Of a stretch of 64,000 bases of DNA, positions 55,680 to 64,000 are shown piece by piece. The notes under the pieces are model-generated. The model was given only the letters and a program-made list of their open reading frames with translations. It had not been told where the DNA came from and did no database searches. The stretch's first letter is position 1. The number at the start of each line of letters is the position of its first letter. A program made the position numbers and the translations under genes. This DNA comes from Streptomyces sp. VRA16 Mangrove soil (lineage in GTDB: Bacteria; Actinomycetota; Actinomycetes; Streptomycetales; Streptomycetaceae), in the NCBI RefSeq assembly GCF_017377775.1, contig NZ_JAFVLN010000007.1, forward strand, positions 248,001 through 312,000. The letters are read 5' to 3'.

Positions 55680-57290
55680 ATGCCCGCGAAAAAGAAGCCC
55701 ACAGCGCCCGAGCCCCCACTGCCCGGGACGCTTGCGGGACAGGTGTCCCGGGGCAGGACGGGGGCCGCCGAGAGGCCTCCGGCCAAGAAGGCCGCGGCCA
55801 AGAAGACGCCGACCAAGAAGACGCCGGCCAAGGCCACTGCTTCGACCGCGAAGACCTCGGCCGAGAAGACCTCGGCCGAGAAGACCTCGGCCGCGAAGAC
55901 CTCGGCCGAGAAGACCTCGGCCGAAGCTCCGGCCAAGGAGACCGCCTCGGCTGCGAAGTCCTCGGCCGAGAAGGCTCTGGCCAAGACGGTGGCTTCGGTT
56001 GAGAAGACCGGGGCGAAGGCGTCGGCCAAGAAGACCGCCTCGGCTGCGAAGTCCCCGGCAGAGAAGGCCCCGGCCAAGACGGTGGCTTCGGTTGAGAAGA
56101 CCGGGGCGAAGGCGTTGGCCAAGAAGACCGCCTCGGCCAAGAAGACCGCCTCGGCTGCGAAGTCCCCGGCCGAGAAGGTCACGGCCGAGAGGTCGCCGGC
56201 CAAGAGGACTGCCTCGGCTGCCGGGACTTCGGCGAAGACGACGGCCAAGAAGTCTGCCTCCGCCGCGAAGACCTCGGCCGAAGCTCCGGCCAAGAGGACC
56301 GCCTCGGCCGCGAAGTCCCCGGCCAGGACGACCGCCCCCGCCAAGAGGACGCCGAGCCGTAAGGCCCCGGCCAAGAAGGTTGGCCGGGCCGGGGTCTCGG
56401 GCGCGTCGGTGGGGGGTCCGGGGGCGCAGTCCCCGGGGTCGGGACGGGAAGGGGAGGAGGGGGCGACCCCCAAGACTCCCGCCACGGCCCCGAAGAAGCG
56501 CACCACAAAGCCCGAGTCCCGCACGGCCCTGGTCCGCCGGGCCCGCCGCATCAACAGGGAACTCGCGGAGACGTACCCGTACGCCCACCCCGAACTCGAC
56601 TTCGAGAACCCCTTCCAGCTCCTGGTCGCCACGGTGATGTCGGCCCAGACGACCGACCTGAGGGTCAACCAGACGACCCCGGGCCTGTTCGCGAAGTACC
56701 CCACACCGGAGGACCTCGCCGCGGCGAACCCCGAGGAGGTCGAGGAACTGATCCGCCCGACCGGCTTCTTCCGCGCGAAGACGAGGTCGATCATGGGCCT
56801 GGCCAAGGCCCTGACGGAGGAGTTCGGCGGCGAGGTCCCGGGCCGCCTCGAAGACCTGGTGAAACTTCCCGGCGTGGGCCGCAAGACGGCGTTCGTCGTC
56901 CTCGGCAACGCATTCGGCAGGCCCGGCATCACGGTGGACACCCACTTCGGCCGCCTCGTACGCCGCTGGAAGTGGACCGAGGAGACGGACCCGGACAAGG
57001 TCGAGAGGGCCGTCGGCGAGCTGTTCCCGAAGAGCGAGTGGACCCAGCTCAGCCACAACGTGATCTTCCACGGCCGCCGTATCTGCCATGCCCGCAAACC
57101 GGCCTGCGGCGCCTGCCCGATCGCCCCGCTCTGCCCGGCGTACGGCGAGGGCGAGACGGACCCGGAAAAGGCGAAGAAGCTCCTGAAGTACGAGAAGGGC
57201 GGCTTCCCGGGCCAGCGCCTCAGGCCCCCGCAGGGCTACCTGGACGCGGGCGGCATCGCGGCGCCGCCGCTGGGCACCCCGTCCGGGTGA
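55680..57290 (+). CDS. nth: endonuclease III with long Lys/Ala-rich N-terminal tail
   Basis: 536 residues. Residues about 285-520 are endonuclease III: PFQLLVATVMSAQTTDLRVN, the helix-hairpin-helix LPGVGRKTAFVVLG with catalytic Lys, and TVDTHFGRLVRR with catalytic Asp. The iron-sulfur ligands C-x6-C-x2-C-x5-C are in CHARKPACGACPIAPLC. Known: removes oxidised pyrimidines and cleaves the abasic site. Residues 1-270 are a histone-H1-like tail of KTSAE, AAKS and AKKT repeats, coded by tandem 15-bp units and about 90-bp direct repeats. Nth proteins are normally about 210-260 residues. The repeats are in frame throughout. The start could be later than ATG 55680. Confidence 0.9.
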   Translation: MPAKKKPTAPEPPLPGTLAGQVSRGRTGAAERPPAKKAAAKKTPTKKTPAKATASTAKTSAEKTSAEKTSAAKTSAEKTSAEAPAKETASAAKSSAEKALAKTVASVEKTGAKASAKKTASAAKSPAEKAPAKTVASVEKTGAKALAKKTASAKKTASAAKSPAEKVTAERSPAKRTASAAGTSAKTTAKKSASAAKTSAEAPAKRTASAAKSPARTTAPAKRTPSRKAPAKKVGRAGVSGASVGGPGAQSPGSGREGEEGATPKTPATAPKKRTTKPESRTALVRRARRINRELAETYPYAHPELDFENPFQLLVATVMSAQTTDLRVNQTTPGLFAKYPTPEDLAAANPEEVEELIRPTGFFRAKTRSIMGLAKALTEEFGGEVPGRLEDLVKLPGVGRKTAFVVLGNAFGRPGITVDTHFGRLVRRWKWTEETDPDKVERAVGELFPKSEWTQLSHNVIFHGRRICHARKPACGACPIAPLCPAYGEGETDPEKAKKLLKYEKGGFPGQRLRPPQGYLDAGGIAAPPLGTPSG

Positions 57291-57361
57291 CGGAACCGGA
57301 AGGCGGAACGAAGAGGGGGCGGCCGGGCGTTGGGACCAACACGACAGGTACGGGGGCGGCG

Positions 57362-58234
57362 ATGAAGCACGTGAGCGAGATCGACGGAACGAGCAGGTTC
57401 GACGGCCGGAGCGGTCAGGGCGGTGGCCCCGCCGAGGGCGGGCAGGGCGGGCAGAGCGGACCGGTCGGCCCCGGTGGGACCGGCCGGGCGGACGAGCCGG
57501 GCACGACGCGCGCCCCGGCCGCGACGGAAGCCGCGCCCCTCGCCCACGGCACGGCCCCCGTCCCCTCCGACATCGCCCTGCGCACCACCGGCCTCCCCGA
57601 CTGGCTCACCCCCGTCGCCGACGCCGCCCGCACCGTCCGCGGCGAACAGCTCAGCCGCTTCCTGCCCCCGAAGGACGGCGCGGGCCGCCAGTCCGCGGTC
57701 CTGATCCTGTTCGGCGAGGGCGACCGCGGCCCCGAACTGCTGCTCATGGAGCGCTCCGGCTCACTGAGATCGCACGCGGGCCAGCCCTCCTTCCCCGGCG
57801 GCGCCCTCGACCCGGAGGACGGCGACCCGCGTACGGAGGGCCCGCTGCGGGCCGCCCTGCGCGAGGCGTGGGAGGAGACCGGGCTCGACCCGAGCGGCGT
57901 CCAGCTCTTCGGCGTCCTGCCGAAGCTCTACATCCCGGTGAGCCGATTCGTCGTCACGCCCGTACTGGGATGGTGGCGGGTGCCCACACCCGTCGCGGCG
58001 GTCGACCCCGCGGAGACGGCCCGGGTCTTCACGGTCCCCGTGGCCGATCTCACGGACCCGGCCAACAGAGCGACGACGGTCCACCCGAGCGGCCACCGAG
58101 GCCCGGCGTTCCTGGTGGAATCCGCGCTGGTCTGGGGGTTCACGGCGGGTGTCATCGACCGGCTGCTGCACTACGCGGGCTGGGAGCGCCCGTGGGACCG
58201 GGAGAACACGGTCCCGCTCGACTGGCGCTCATGA
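57362..58234 (+). CDS. NUDIX hydrolase, CoA pyrophosphatase type
   Basis: 290 residues from ATG 57362. GTG 57287 in the same frame overlaps the nth stop (GTGA) and is a real alternative, adding 25 residues. After a Gly-rich disordered start, LLLMERSGSLRSHAGQPSFP matches the CoA-pyrophosphatase (UPF0035) signature. The NUDIX box GALDPEDGDPRTEGPLRAAL, REAWEETGLD is complete. Known: such enzymes split CoA to 4'-phosphopantetheine and 3',5'-ADP. Operon with nth and the MarP-like protease. Confidence 0.88.
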   Translation: MKHVSEIDGTSRFDGRSGQGGGPAEGGQGGQSGPVGPGGTGRADEPGTTRAPAATEAAPLAHGTAPVPSDIALRTTGLPDWLTPVADAARTVRGEQLSRFLPPKDGAGRQSAVLILFGEGDRGPELLLMERSGSLRSHAGQPSFPGGALDPEDGDPRTEGPLRAALREAWEETGLDPSGVQLFGVLPKLYIPVSRFVVTPVLGWWRVPTPVAAVDPAETARVFTVPVADLTDPANRATTVHPSGHRGPAFLVESALVWGFTAGVIDRLLHYAGWERPWDRENTVPLDWRS

Positions 58235-58336
58235 CAGGGTGGTCGCCGTGCTGTGCGATCCCGGTGACTGCGATATGAGGCGAGGCGTGACGAGGCGGGG
58301 CGTGGAAGAGGCCGTTCAAGAGGCGGGGCGTGAGCG

Positions 58337-59536
58337 GTGAACGTGCTGGACATCCTGCTGCTCGCCGCGGCCGTGTGGTTCGCGGTCGTCGGCTACCGCC
58401 AGGGCTTCGTCGTCGGCATCCTGTCGGTGATCGGCTTCCTGGGCGGCGGCCTCGTCGCCGTCTACGTACTGCCGGTGCTCTGGGGCGCCATCACCGATGA
58501 CGCGGCCGTCTCGACGACGGCCGCGGTCGTCGCCGTGGTCGTCGTCATCGTCTGCGCCTCGGTCGGCCAGGCCTTCACCACGCACCTGGGCAACAAGCTG
58601 CGCAGATACATCACATGGTCCCCGGCGAGAGCGCTGGACGCGACGGGCGGCGCGTTGGTCAACGTGGCGGCGATGCTGCTGGTGGCCTGGCTGATAGGTT
58701 CCGCGCTGGCCGGCACCACGCTGCCCACGCTCGGCAAGGAGGTGCGCGGCTCCAAGGTGCTGCTCGGCGTCTCCCGCGCGCTGCCGACGCAGGCGGACAC
58801 CTGGTTCGCCGACTTCTCCTCCACGCTCGCGCAGAACGGTTTCCCGCAGGTCTTCAGCCCGTTCGCGAACGAGCCGATCGCCGAGGTCCGCCCGCCCGAC
58901 CCGGCGCTGGCCAACAGCCCGGTCGCGGCGAACGCGAAGCGGTCCATCGTGAAGGTCGTCGGCCAGGCACCCAGCTGCGGCAAGGTCGTCGAGGGCACCG
59001 GCTTCGTCTTCGCCGACCGCCGCGTGATGACGAACGCGCACGTGGTGGGCGGCGTCGACGAACCCACCGTCCAGATAGGCGGCGAGGGCGTCAAGTACGA
59101 CGCGAAGGTCGTCCTCTACGACTGGAAGCGTGACATCGCGGTCCTCGACGTCCCGTCCCTGAAGGCGCCCGCGCTGCGATTCACGCAGACCGACGCACAG
59201 CGCGGCGGCGGCGCGATCGTCGCGGGCTTCCCGGAGAACGGGGCGTACGACGTGCGCCCGGCCCGCGTCCGCGGCCGGATCAACGCGGACGGCCCGGACA
59301 TCTACCACCGCGGCACCGTCCAGCGCGACGTGTACTCGCTGTACGCGACGGTCCGGCAGGGCAACTCCGGCGGCCCGCTGCTGACACCGGACGGCCAGGT
59401 CTACGGGGTCGTCTTCGCGAAGTCCCTCGACAACGAGGACACGGGCTACGCGCTGACCGCCGACGAGATCCGTACCGACATCACCCAGGGCCGCTCCGCG
59501 GTCCAGCAGGTGGACACGGACGCCTGCGCGCTGTAG
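58337..59536 (+). CDS. MarP-family membrane serine protease
   Basis: 399 residues from GTG 58337. Four hydrophobic segments at the N-terminus form a CvpA-like membrane domain (NVLDILLLAAAVWFAVVGYR, FVVGILSVIGFLGGGLVAVY, AVVAVVVVIVCASVG, AAMLLVAWLIGSALAG). An extracytoplasmic trypsin-like domain follows with the triad His (MTNAHVVGG), Asp (KRDIAVLDV) and Ser (RQGNSGGPLLT). Cys in APSCGKV and near the C-terminus (TDACAL) could form the activating disulfide known from mycobacterial MarP, which protects against acid and oxidative stress. Confidence 0.92.
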   Translation: MNVLDILLLAAAVWFAVVGYRQGFVVGILSVIGFLGGGLVAVYVLPVLWGAITDDAAVSTTAAVVAVVVVIVCASVGQAFTTHLGNKLRRYITWSPARALDATGGALVNVAAMLLVAWLIGSALAGTTLPTLGKEVRGSKVLLGVSRALPTQADTWFADFSSTLAQNGFPQVFSPFANEPIAEVRPPDPALANSPVAANAKRSIVKVVGQAPSCGKVVEGTGFVFADRRVMTNAHVVGGVDEPTVQIGGEGVKYDAKVVLYDWKRDIAVLDVPSLKAPALRFTQTDAQRGGGAIVAGFPENGAYDVRPARVRGRINADGPDIYHRGTVQRDVYSLYATVRQGNSGGPLLTPDGQVYGVVFAKSLDNEDTGYALTADEIRTDITQGRSAVQQVDTDACAL

Positions 59537-59941
59537 ATCCCCTGGCGGGTGCCGTGATTCCCCTGCCGGGTAGCGAGGTTCAGCCCCGGCTCGTATGCCG
59601 CAGCCGCGCCGACACCCAGCGGGCCCGACGCCGCAGAATACGCGGAATGCCCAGCCGGGGGTCGTGCGCCGGATCGTCCTGCGGCGCCCCCCTCTGGGGA
59701 GTGCCCAGCGTCATCGCTGGGCGGCGGTTGCGTGCTGCGTCACTGTAGTCGTGCGTCCAGCCCATATTCCGACGTGTGCCCGTGCCTCATGGTCGGTAAC
59801 CGCCCTCACGGCCCCCAATTGGCGTATGCGCCAGGCATTTGGCTGTTCGTAGGACAGATGTTCCCGACCGGATACCGGGCACCCGCGCGCGGGCCCCGCG
59901 GCCCGCGCCGGTGCCACCGATCGCGGGCCACCGATCGCGGG
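59537..59941. other. convergent intergenic region with hairpin
   Basis: A hairpin GCCCAGCG-TCAT-CGCTGGGC is at 59703-59722, and three CACCGATCG-type direct repeats are just before 59942. A 61-residue minus-strand frame (59580-59765) is possible but unsupported. Confidence 0.45.
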
Positions 59942-60898
59942 TCACCGATCGGGCTCGGGGTCCTTCAGCCAGTTCACGAGTTCCTTCGAGAAGGCCTCGG
60001 GGTCCTCCTCGTGCGGGAAGTGCCCGAGACCGTCGAACAGCCGCCAGCGGTAAGGGGCTTCGACGTACTCGCCGGACCCGGCCGCACTGCGCGTGCGCAT
60101 CACGGGGTCGAGCGAGCCGTGCAGATGCAGCGTGGGAACCCGGACGGGGCGCTTCATGCGGCGGTTGAACTGGATCCCGTCGGGCCGCGCGAGAGACCGC
60201 ACCATCCACCGGTACGGCTCGATCGAGCAGTGCGCCGTCGACGGGATGAGCATGGCCCGCCGGTAGGTCTCCACGGCCTCGTCGTCGGGCTGTCGCGGTC
60301 CCGACCAGTCCCGTACGAGCTTGCCGACCAACTCGGCGTCATGGGCCTGGAGTTGACGCTCCGGCAGCCACGGGCGCTGGAAGCCCCAGACGTACGAGCC
60401 CGAGCGCGACTGGCGGTAGTCCGCGAGCATCGCCGCGCGCCAGCGGCGCGGGTGCGGCATCGAGGAGACGACGAGCCGGCGCACCAGCTTGGGCCGCATC
60501 ACGGCCGCCGTCCACGCGAGATACCCGCCGAGGTCGTGTCCGACGAGCGCCGCGTCGGGTTCGCCGAGCGAGCGGACGACGCCGGTGATGTCGAGCGCCA
60601 GGTTCGCCGGGTCGTAGCCGCGCGGCGTCCGGTCGCTGCCGCCCACGCCGCGCAGGTCCATGGCGACGGCCCGGAACCCGGCGTCGGCGAGCGCGCCGAG
60701 CTGGTGCCGCCACGTCCACCAGAACTGCGGGAAGCCGTGCAGCAGCAGGACCAGCGGCCCTTCGCCCACTTCGGCGATGTGGAACCGCGCGCCGTTGGCG
60801 GCGACGTCCCGGTGGAGCACCTCTCTGCCACCGGGGAGGTCGACGCGTACGACTGAGGAGGGCGGCTGTGCGGCCGAAGGAGTGGCGGGGTCCGTCAT
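59942..60898 (-). CDS. alpha/beta hydrolase, epoxide-hydrolase type
   Basis: 318 residues from ATG 60898. The oxyanion motif is LLHGFPQFWWTWRHQL, and the nucleophile elbow VGHDLGGYLAW carries Asp rather than Ser. The acid is in HGSLDPVMR and the base His in GLGHFPHEEDPE. The HGFP-x-x-W start and Asp nucleophile are those of soluble epoxide hydrolases (or haloalkane dehalogenases). No signal peptide. Its start overlaps the stop of the holin-like gene (ATGA). Confidence 0.9.
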   Translation of the reverse strand: MTDPATPSAAQPPSSVVRVDLPGGREVLHRDVAANGARFHIAEVGEGPLVLLLHGFPQFWWTWRHQLGALADAGFRAVAMDLRGVGGSDRTPRGYDPANLALDITGVVRSLGEPDAALVGHDLGGYLAWTAAVMRPKLVRRLVVSSMPHPRRWRAAMLADYRQSRSGSYVWGFQRPWLPERQLQAHDAELVGKLVRDWSGPRQPDDEAVETYRRAMLIPSTAHCSIEPYRWMVRSLARPDGIQFNRRMKRPVRVPTLHLHGSLDPVMRTRSAAGSGEYVEAPYRWRLFDGLGHFPHEEDPEAFSKELVNWLKDPEPDR

Positions 60899-61404
60899 GA
60901 AGACGAGCGTGCCACAGCCTCGATGGCCTCGGGGACACGGTCGCCTGCCGTCACCTCACGCGGGTGCGGCTTGGCGTGCTGGAGTACGCCCGCCGTCTCC
61001 TTGAACGAAGCGGCCACCTTCTGCGGGCCCTTGCTCTTCTTGGCCTTCTTGGCGAACGCGACGCCGATCACGCCGAGGAGGATCGCGAGGACCAGGCTCG
61101 CGGTGAAGGAGAGCAGGAAGCACCAGGCCAGGTTCCAGCCGCCCCTGCCGTTGAAGCCGCCCGTCCAGGCGTTGATGGCGTAGGCGAGGGCGAAGCTCAG
61201 CATGGGCAGCGAGAAGACCAGCACGGCCACGGCCACGCTGAACAGGCCGCCGCTGGTCGCCCCGCGCTTCACGTCCTGCTTGAGCTGTGCCTTCGCCAGG
61301 GCGATCTCGTCGTGCACCAGTGCGGACATCTCGGTCGTCGCCGAGGCGAACAGCTGGCCGATGCTGCGTTCGGCGCCGACCGGGCTGCCGTCGGGTGCGC
61401 TCAT
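60895..61404 (-). CDS. actinobacterial holin-X-like membrane protein
   Basis: 169 residues. A soluble amphipathic start (SIGQLFASATTEMSALVHDE, IALAKAQLKQDVK) is followed by two transmembrane hairpins (GLFSVAVAVLVFSLPMLSFA; LAWCFLLSFTASLVLAILLG) and a basic tail. This matches the family annotated as phage holin/holin superfamily III in core Streptomyces genomes. A chromosomal membrane role, not lysis, is likely. Translated with the downstream hydrolase. Confidence 0.85.
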   Translation of the reverse strand: MSAPDGSPVGAERSIGQLFASATTEMSALVHDEIALAKAQLKQDVKRGATSGGLFSVAVAVLVFSLPMLSFALAYAINAWTGGFNGRGGWNLAWCFLLSFTASLVLAILLGVIGVAFAKKAKKSKGPQKVAASFKETAGVLQHAKPHPREVTAGDRVPEAIEAVARSSS

Positions 61405-61467
61405 CGCGTACTCCCTGTTGTTCCGTAGAGGCTTGTGGGTGCTCCGTTGTGCGGACTCGTTGTCAGA

Positions 61468-62898
61468 TCATGCCGGACGCTCGTCCTGGCCGCCTGCCCC
61501 GGCCGCCACTTCGGCAAGCCTCCGGTGCTCCGCGGCCTTCTTCTCGTAGATCTCGGCCATCCGGAGGTGGTACTCCGGCTTGTCGACTTCGTAGATGTCG
61601 GGGATGCCGTCCTGGTCCTCGTCGCGCTCCTCGGCCTCGTACAGGGCGCGGTACTTGGCGTTCCGTATCTTCAGCAGCACGCTGCTGAGCACAGCCGCGA
61701 TCAGCGAGCCCATCAGGACCGCTGCCTTGACCTCGTCGGTCATCAGCGGGTCGTCGGTGAAGGCGAGTTCGCCGATGAGCAGCGAGACGGTGAAGCCGAT
61801 CCCGGCGAGCGAGGCGACCGCGAACACGTCCGGCCAGGCCAGCTCGTCCGACAGCGACGCCTTGGTGAACCGGGCCGTCAGCCACGTACCGCCGAAGATG
61901 CCGACGGCCTTGCCGACGACGAGACCGAGCACCACACCGAGCGTCTCCGGCTTGGTGAAGACGTCGCCCAGCGCCCCGCCGGACACCGTGACACCGGCGC
62001 TGAACAGCGCGAACAGCGGCACCGCGAGCCCGGCCGACAGCGGGCGCACCAGGTGCTCGATGTGCTCGCCGGGGGAGTGCGCCGTGTCCCCGTCGGCCTC
62101 CTCGCGGTGGCAGCGCAGCATCAGACCCATGGCGACACCGGCGATGGTGGCGTGGATGCCGCTGTTGTACATCAGGCCCCAGATGACCAGGGCCAGCGGA
62201 ACGTAGAGGTACCAGCCGCGCACCCGCTTCCGCAGCAGCAGCCAGAAGACCGCGAGACCGACCACGGCCCCCGCGAGCGCCAGGAAGTTGATGTCCTCGG
62301 TGAAGAAGATCGCGATGATCAGGATCGCGAAGAGGTCGTCGACGACGGCGAGGGTGAGCAGGAAGGCGCGCAGGGCGCTCGGCAGCGACGTACCGATGAC
62401 CGCGAGGACGGCGAGGGCGAACGCGATGTCGGTGGCGGTGGGCACGGCCCAGCCGGACAGTGAGCCACCCCCGATCGCGTTGACGACCGTGTAGACGATC
62501 GCGGGCATCGCCATGCCGCAGACCGCGGCGACGACCGGCAGTGCGGCCGCCTTCGGGTCGCGCAGATCCCCGGCGACCAGCTCACGCTTGAGTTCGATGC
62601 CGGCGACGAAGAAGAAGATCGCGAGGAGTCCGTCGGCCGCCCAGTGCTCGATGGAAAGGTTCAGGCCGAGTGCTCCGGGCCCGAGGTGGAAGTCGCTGAC
62701 GGCCTCGTAGCTGTGGTGCAGGGCCGGGATGTTCGACCAGATCAGCGCCGCGACGGCGGCGAGCAGGAGCAGGACGCCGCCGACGGTCTCGGTGCGCAGC
62801 GCGTCGGCGACGAAGTTCCGCTCGGGCAGCGAGAGGCGGCCGAATGCCTTGCGGTCACTCTTGTCGGGCGTCTGCTGCTGCGGGGTGGGCGCGGCCAC
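61468..62898 (-). CDS. nhaA: Na+/H+ antiporter NhaA
   Basis: 476 residues from GTG 62898 with GGAGG upstream. About 11-12 hydrophobic helices are visible. Key motifs are FFFVAGIELKRELVAGDLRD, the ion-binding VPTATDIAFALAVLAVIG (Asp133 equivalent) and LAVVDDLFAILIIAIFF (Asp163-Asp164 equivalent), and VASLAGIGFTVSLLIGELAF (Lys300-region equivalent). A C-terminal cytosolic tail of about 50 charged residues (EERDEDQDGIPDIYEVDKPE) is extra compared with E. coli NhaA. It exports Na+ in exchange for protons. Confidence 0.95.
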   Translation of the reverse strand: MAAPTPQQQTPDKSDRKAFGRLSLPERNFVADALRTETVGGVLLLLAAVAALIWSNIPALHHSYEAVSDFHLGPGALGLNLSIEHWAADGLLAIFFFVAGIELKRELVAGDLRDPKAAALPVVAAVCGMAMPAIVYTVVNAIGGGSLSGWAVPTATDIAFALAVLAVIGTSLPSALRAFLLTLAVVDDLFAILIIAIFFTEDINFLALAGAVVGLAVFWLLLRKRVRGWYLYVPLALVIWGLMYNSGIHATIAGVAMGLMLRCHREEADGDTAHSPGEHIEHLVRPLSAGLAVPLFALFSAGVTVSGGALGDVFTKPETLGVVLGLVVGKAVGIFGGTWLTARFTKASLSDELAWPDVFAVASLAGIGFTVSLLIGELAFTDDPLMTDEVKAAVLMGSLIAAVLSSVLLKIRNAKYRALYEAEERDEDQDGIPDIYEVDKPEYHLRMAEIYEKKAAEHRRLAEVAAGAGGQDERPA

Positions 62899-63041
62899 GG
62901 GGGAACCTCCGGTCGGGTACGGCAGTTACAACGCCGACCAGACTTCCCGGCACACCCTGTGGACTTCATTGCGTCTTCTTGACGCGCTCTTCACCCTACC
63001 GGGTGTACGCAAGGCGTACTGGTGATCATCACGATACGCAC

Positions 63042-63079
63042 GAAACGGGCACTCGGCGCGTTCGCCGAGTGCCCGTTTC
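63042..63079 (-). terminator. terminator of the acetyl-CoA synthetase gene
   Basis: A perfect 17-bp stem (63042-63058 / 63063-63079) with loop CGTT lies 23 nt past the acs stop on the minus strand. Confidence 0.88.
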
Positions 63080-63102
63080 CTCTGTTCGTGCGGCTACGAA
63101 GA

Positions 63103-64000
<898 letters not shown>

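Noticed and set aside
55844..56140. Regular short repeats that could suggest a CRISPR-like array
   Set aside because: The units are multiples of 3 bp, lie in frame inside nth and encode Lys/Ala repeats. There are no spacers of unique sequence.
55425..57089. Minus-strand frames of over 500 residues opposite nth
   Set aside because: They mirror the low-complexity tail repeats and contain only repetitive Gly/Arg/Leu or Ala/Val sequence.

Overview
The window is a stretch of a Streptomyces (or very close relative) chromosome. The evidence is the uniformly high GC with GTG/TTG starts, a WhiB-family gene that reads as wblA, a Streptomyces-type Crp, paired ArsA-family ATPases, GAF-ANTAR regulators, and a tRNA-Pro that carries integrated elements. 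From memory, the order acs - nhaA - holin-like - alpha/beta hydrolase - marP - NUDIX - nth - crp - ECF sigma - MBL/NUDIX/RidA - arsA pair - wblA - penicillin-binding protein is the conserved core order around SCO3571 (crp) and SCO3579 (wblA) of S. coelicolor, so the right third is ordinary core chromosome.

Layout. (1) 1-6935 is left chromosomal flank: a DUF11-repeat surface protein ending in LPDTG, a second secreted membrane-anchored protein, a MerR-like regulator, and a rheA/hsp18-type heat-shock locus with a textbook RheA operator. A deletion scar follows that joins a DUF2267 fragment to an ArsR fragment, then a DinB-like gene. (2) 6936-42195 is about 35 kb of accessory DNA stacked at one tRNA-Pro(CGG) gene. 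The intact tRNA is at 42154-42227. Its 3' half is repeated at 6936-6980, at 12518-12560, and in decayed form at 17202-17235. This divides the region into three tandem att-bounded elements. (3) 42228-64000 is right chromosomal flank.

Element 1 (about 5.6 kb) and element 2 (about 4.7 kb) carry no integrase and look like cis-mobilizable cargo. Element 1 has a membrane protein, a winged-helix/coiled-coil protein and two unknown proteins. Element 2 has a Trypco2 protein followed by a trypsin-ATPase-repeat protein, a probable NTP-dependent conflict (defence) system, plus an unknown protein. Element 3 (about 25 kb) is an integrative mobilizable element. It carries integrase, excisionase-like protein, HTH repressor, a DUF3631 ATPase, a DUF2637 membrane protein, MobC and a relaxase. 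Its cargo includes an AbiJ-like nuclease candidate, a ParB-like/DUF6551 protein, two GAF-ANTAR proteins, and a DUF4238 / unknown / HTH-DUF488 trio between int and the tRNA.

The most intriguing cargo of element 3 is a divergent gene cluster at 22627-31020. One arm encodes an anti-sigma-type ATP-binding protein, a MurA-like enolpyruvyltransferase, a 5'-nucleotidase-type phosphatase, two adjacent dCTP-deaminase homologues, a glycosyltransferase and a serine hydrolase. The other arm encodes an HTH-TPR regulator and a flavoprotein. Most neighbours overlap by 4 nt. The two deaminase homologues have lost complementary parts of the active site, which suggests an obligate hetero-oligomer. I read the cluster as an undescribed nucleotide- or nucleoside-derived metabolite pathway. 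The genes are seen in the sequence, but the product is inference.
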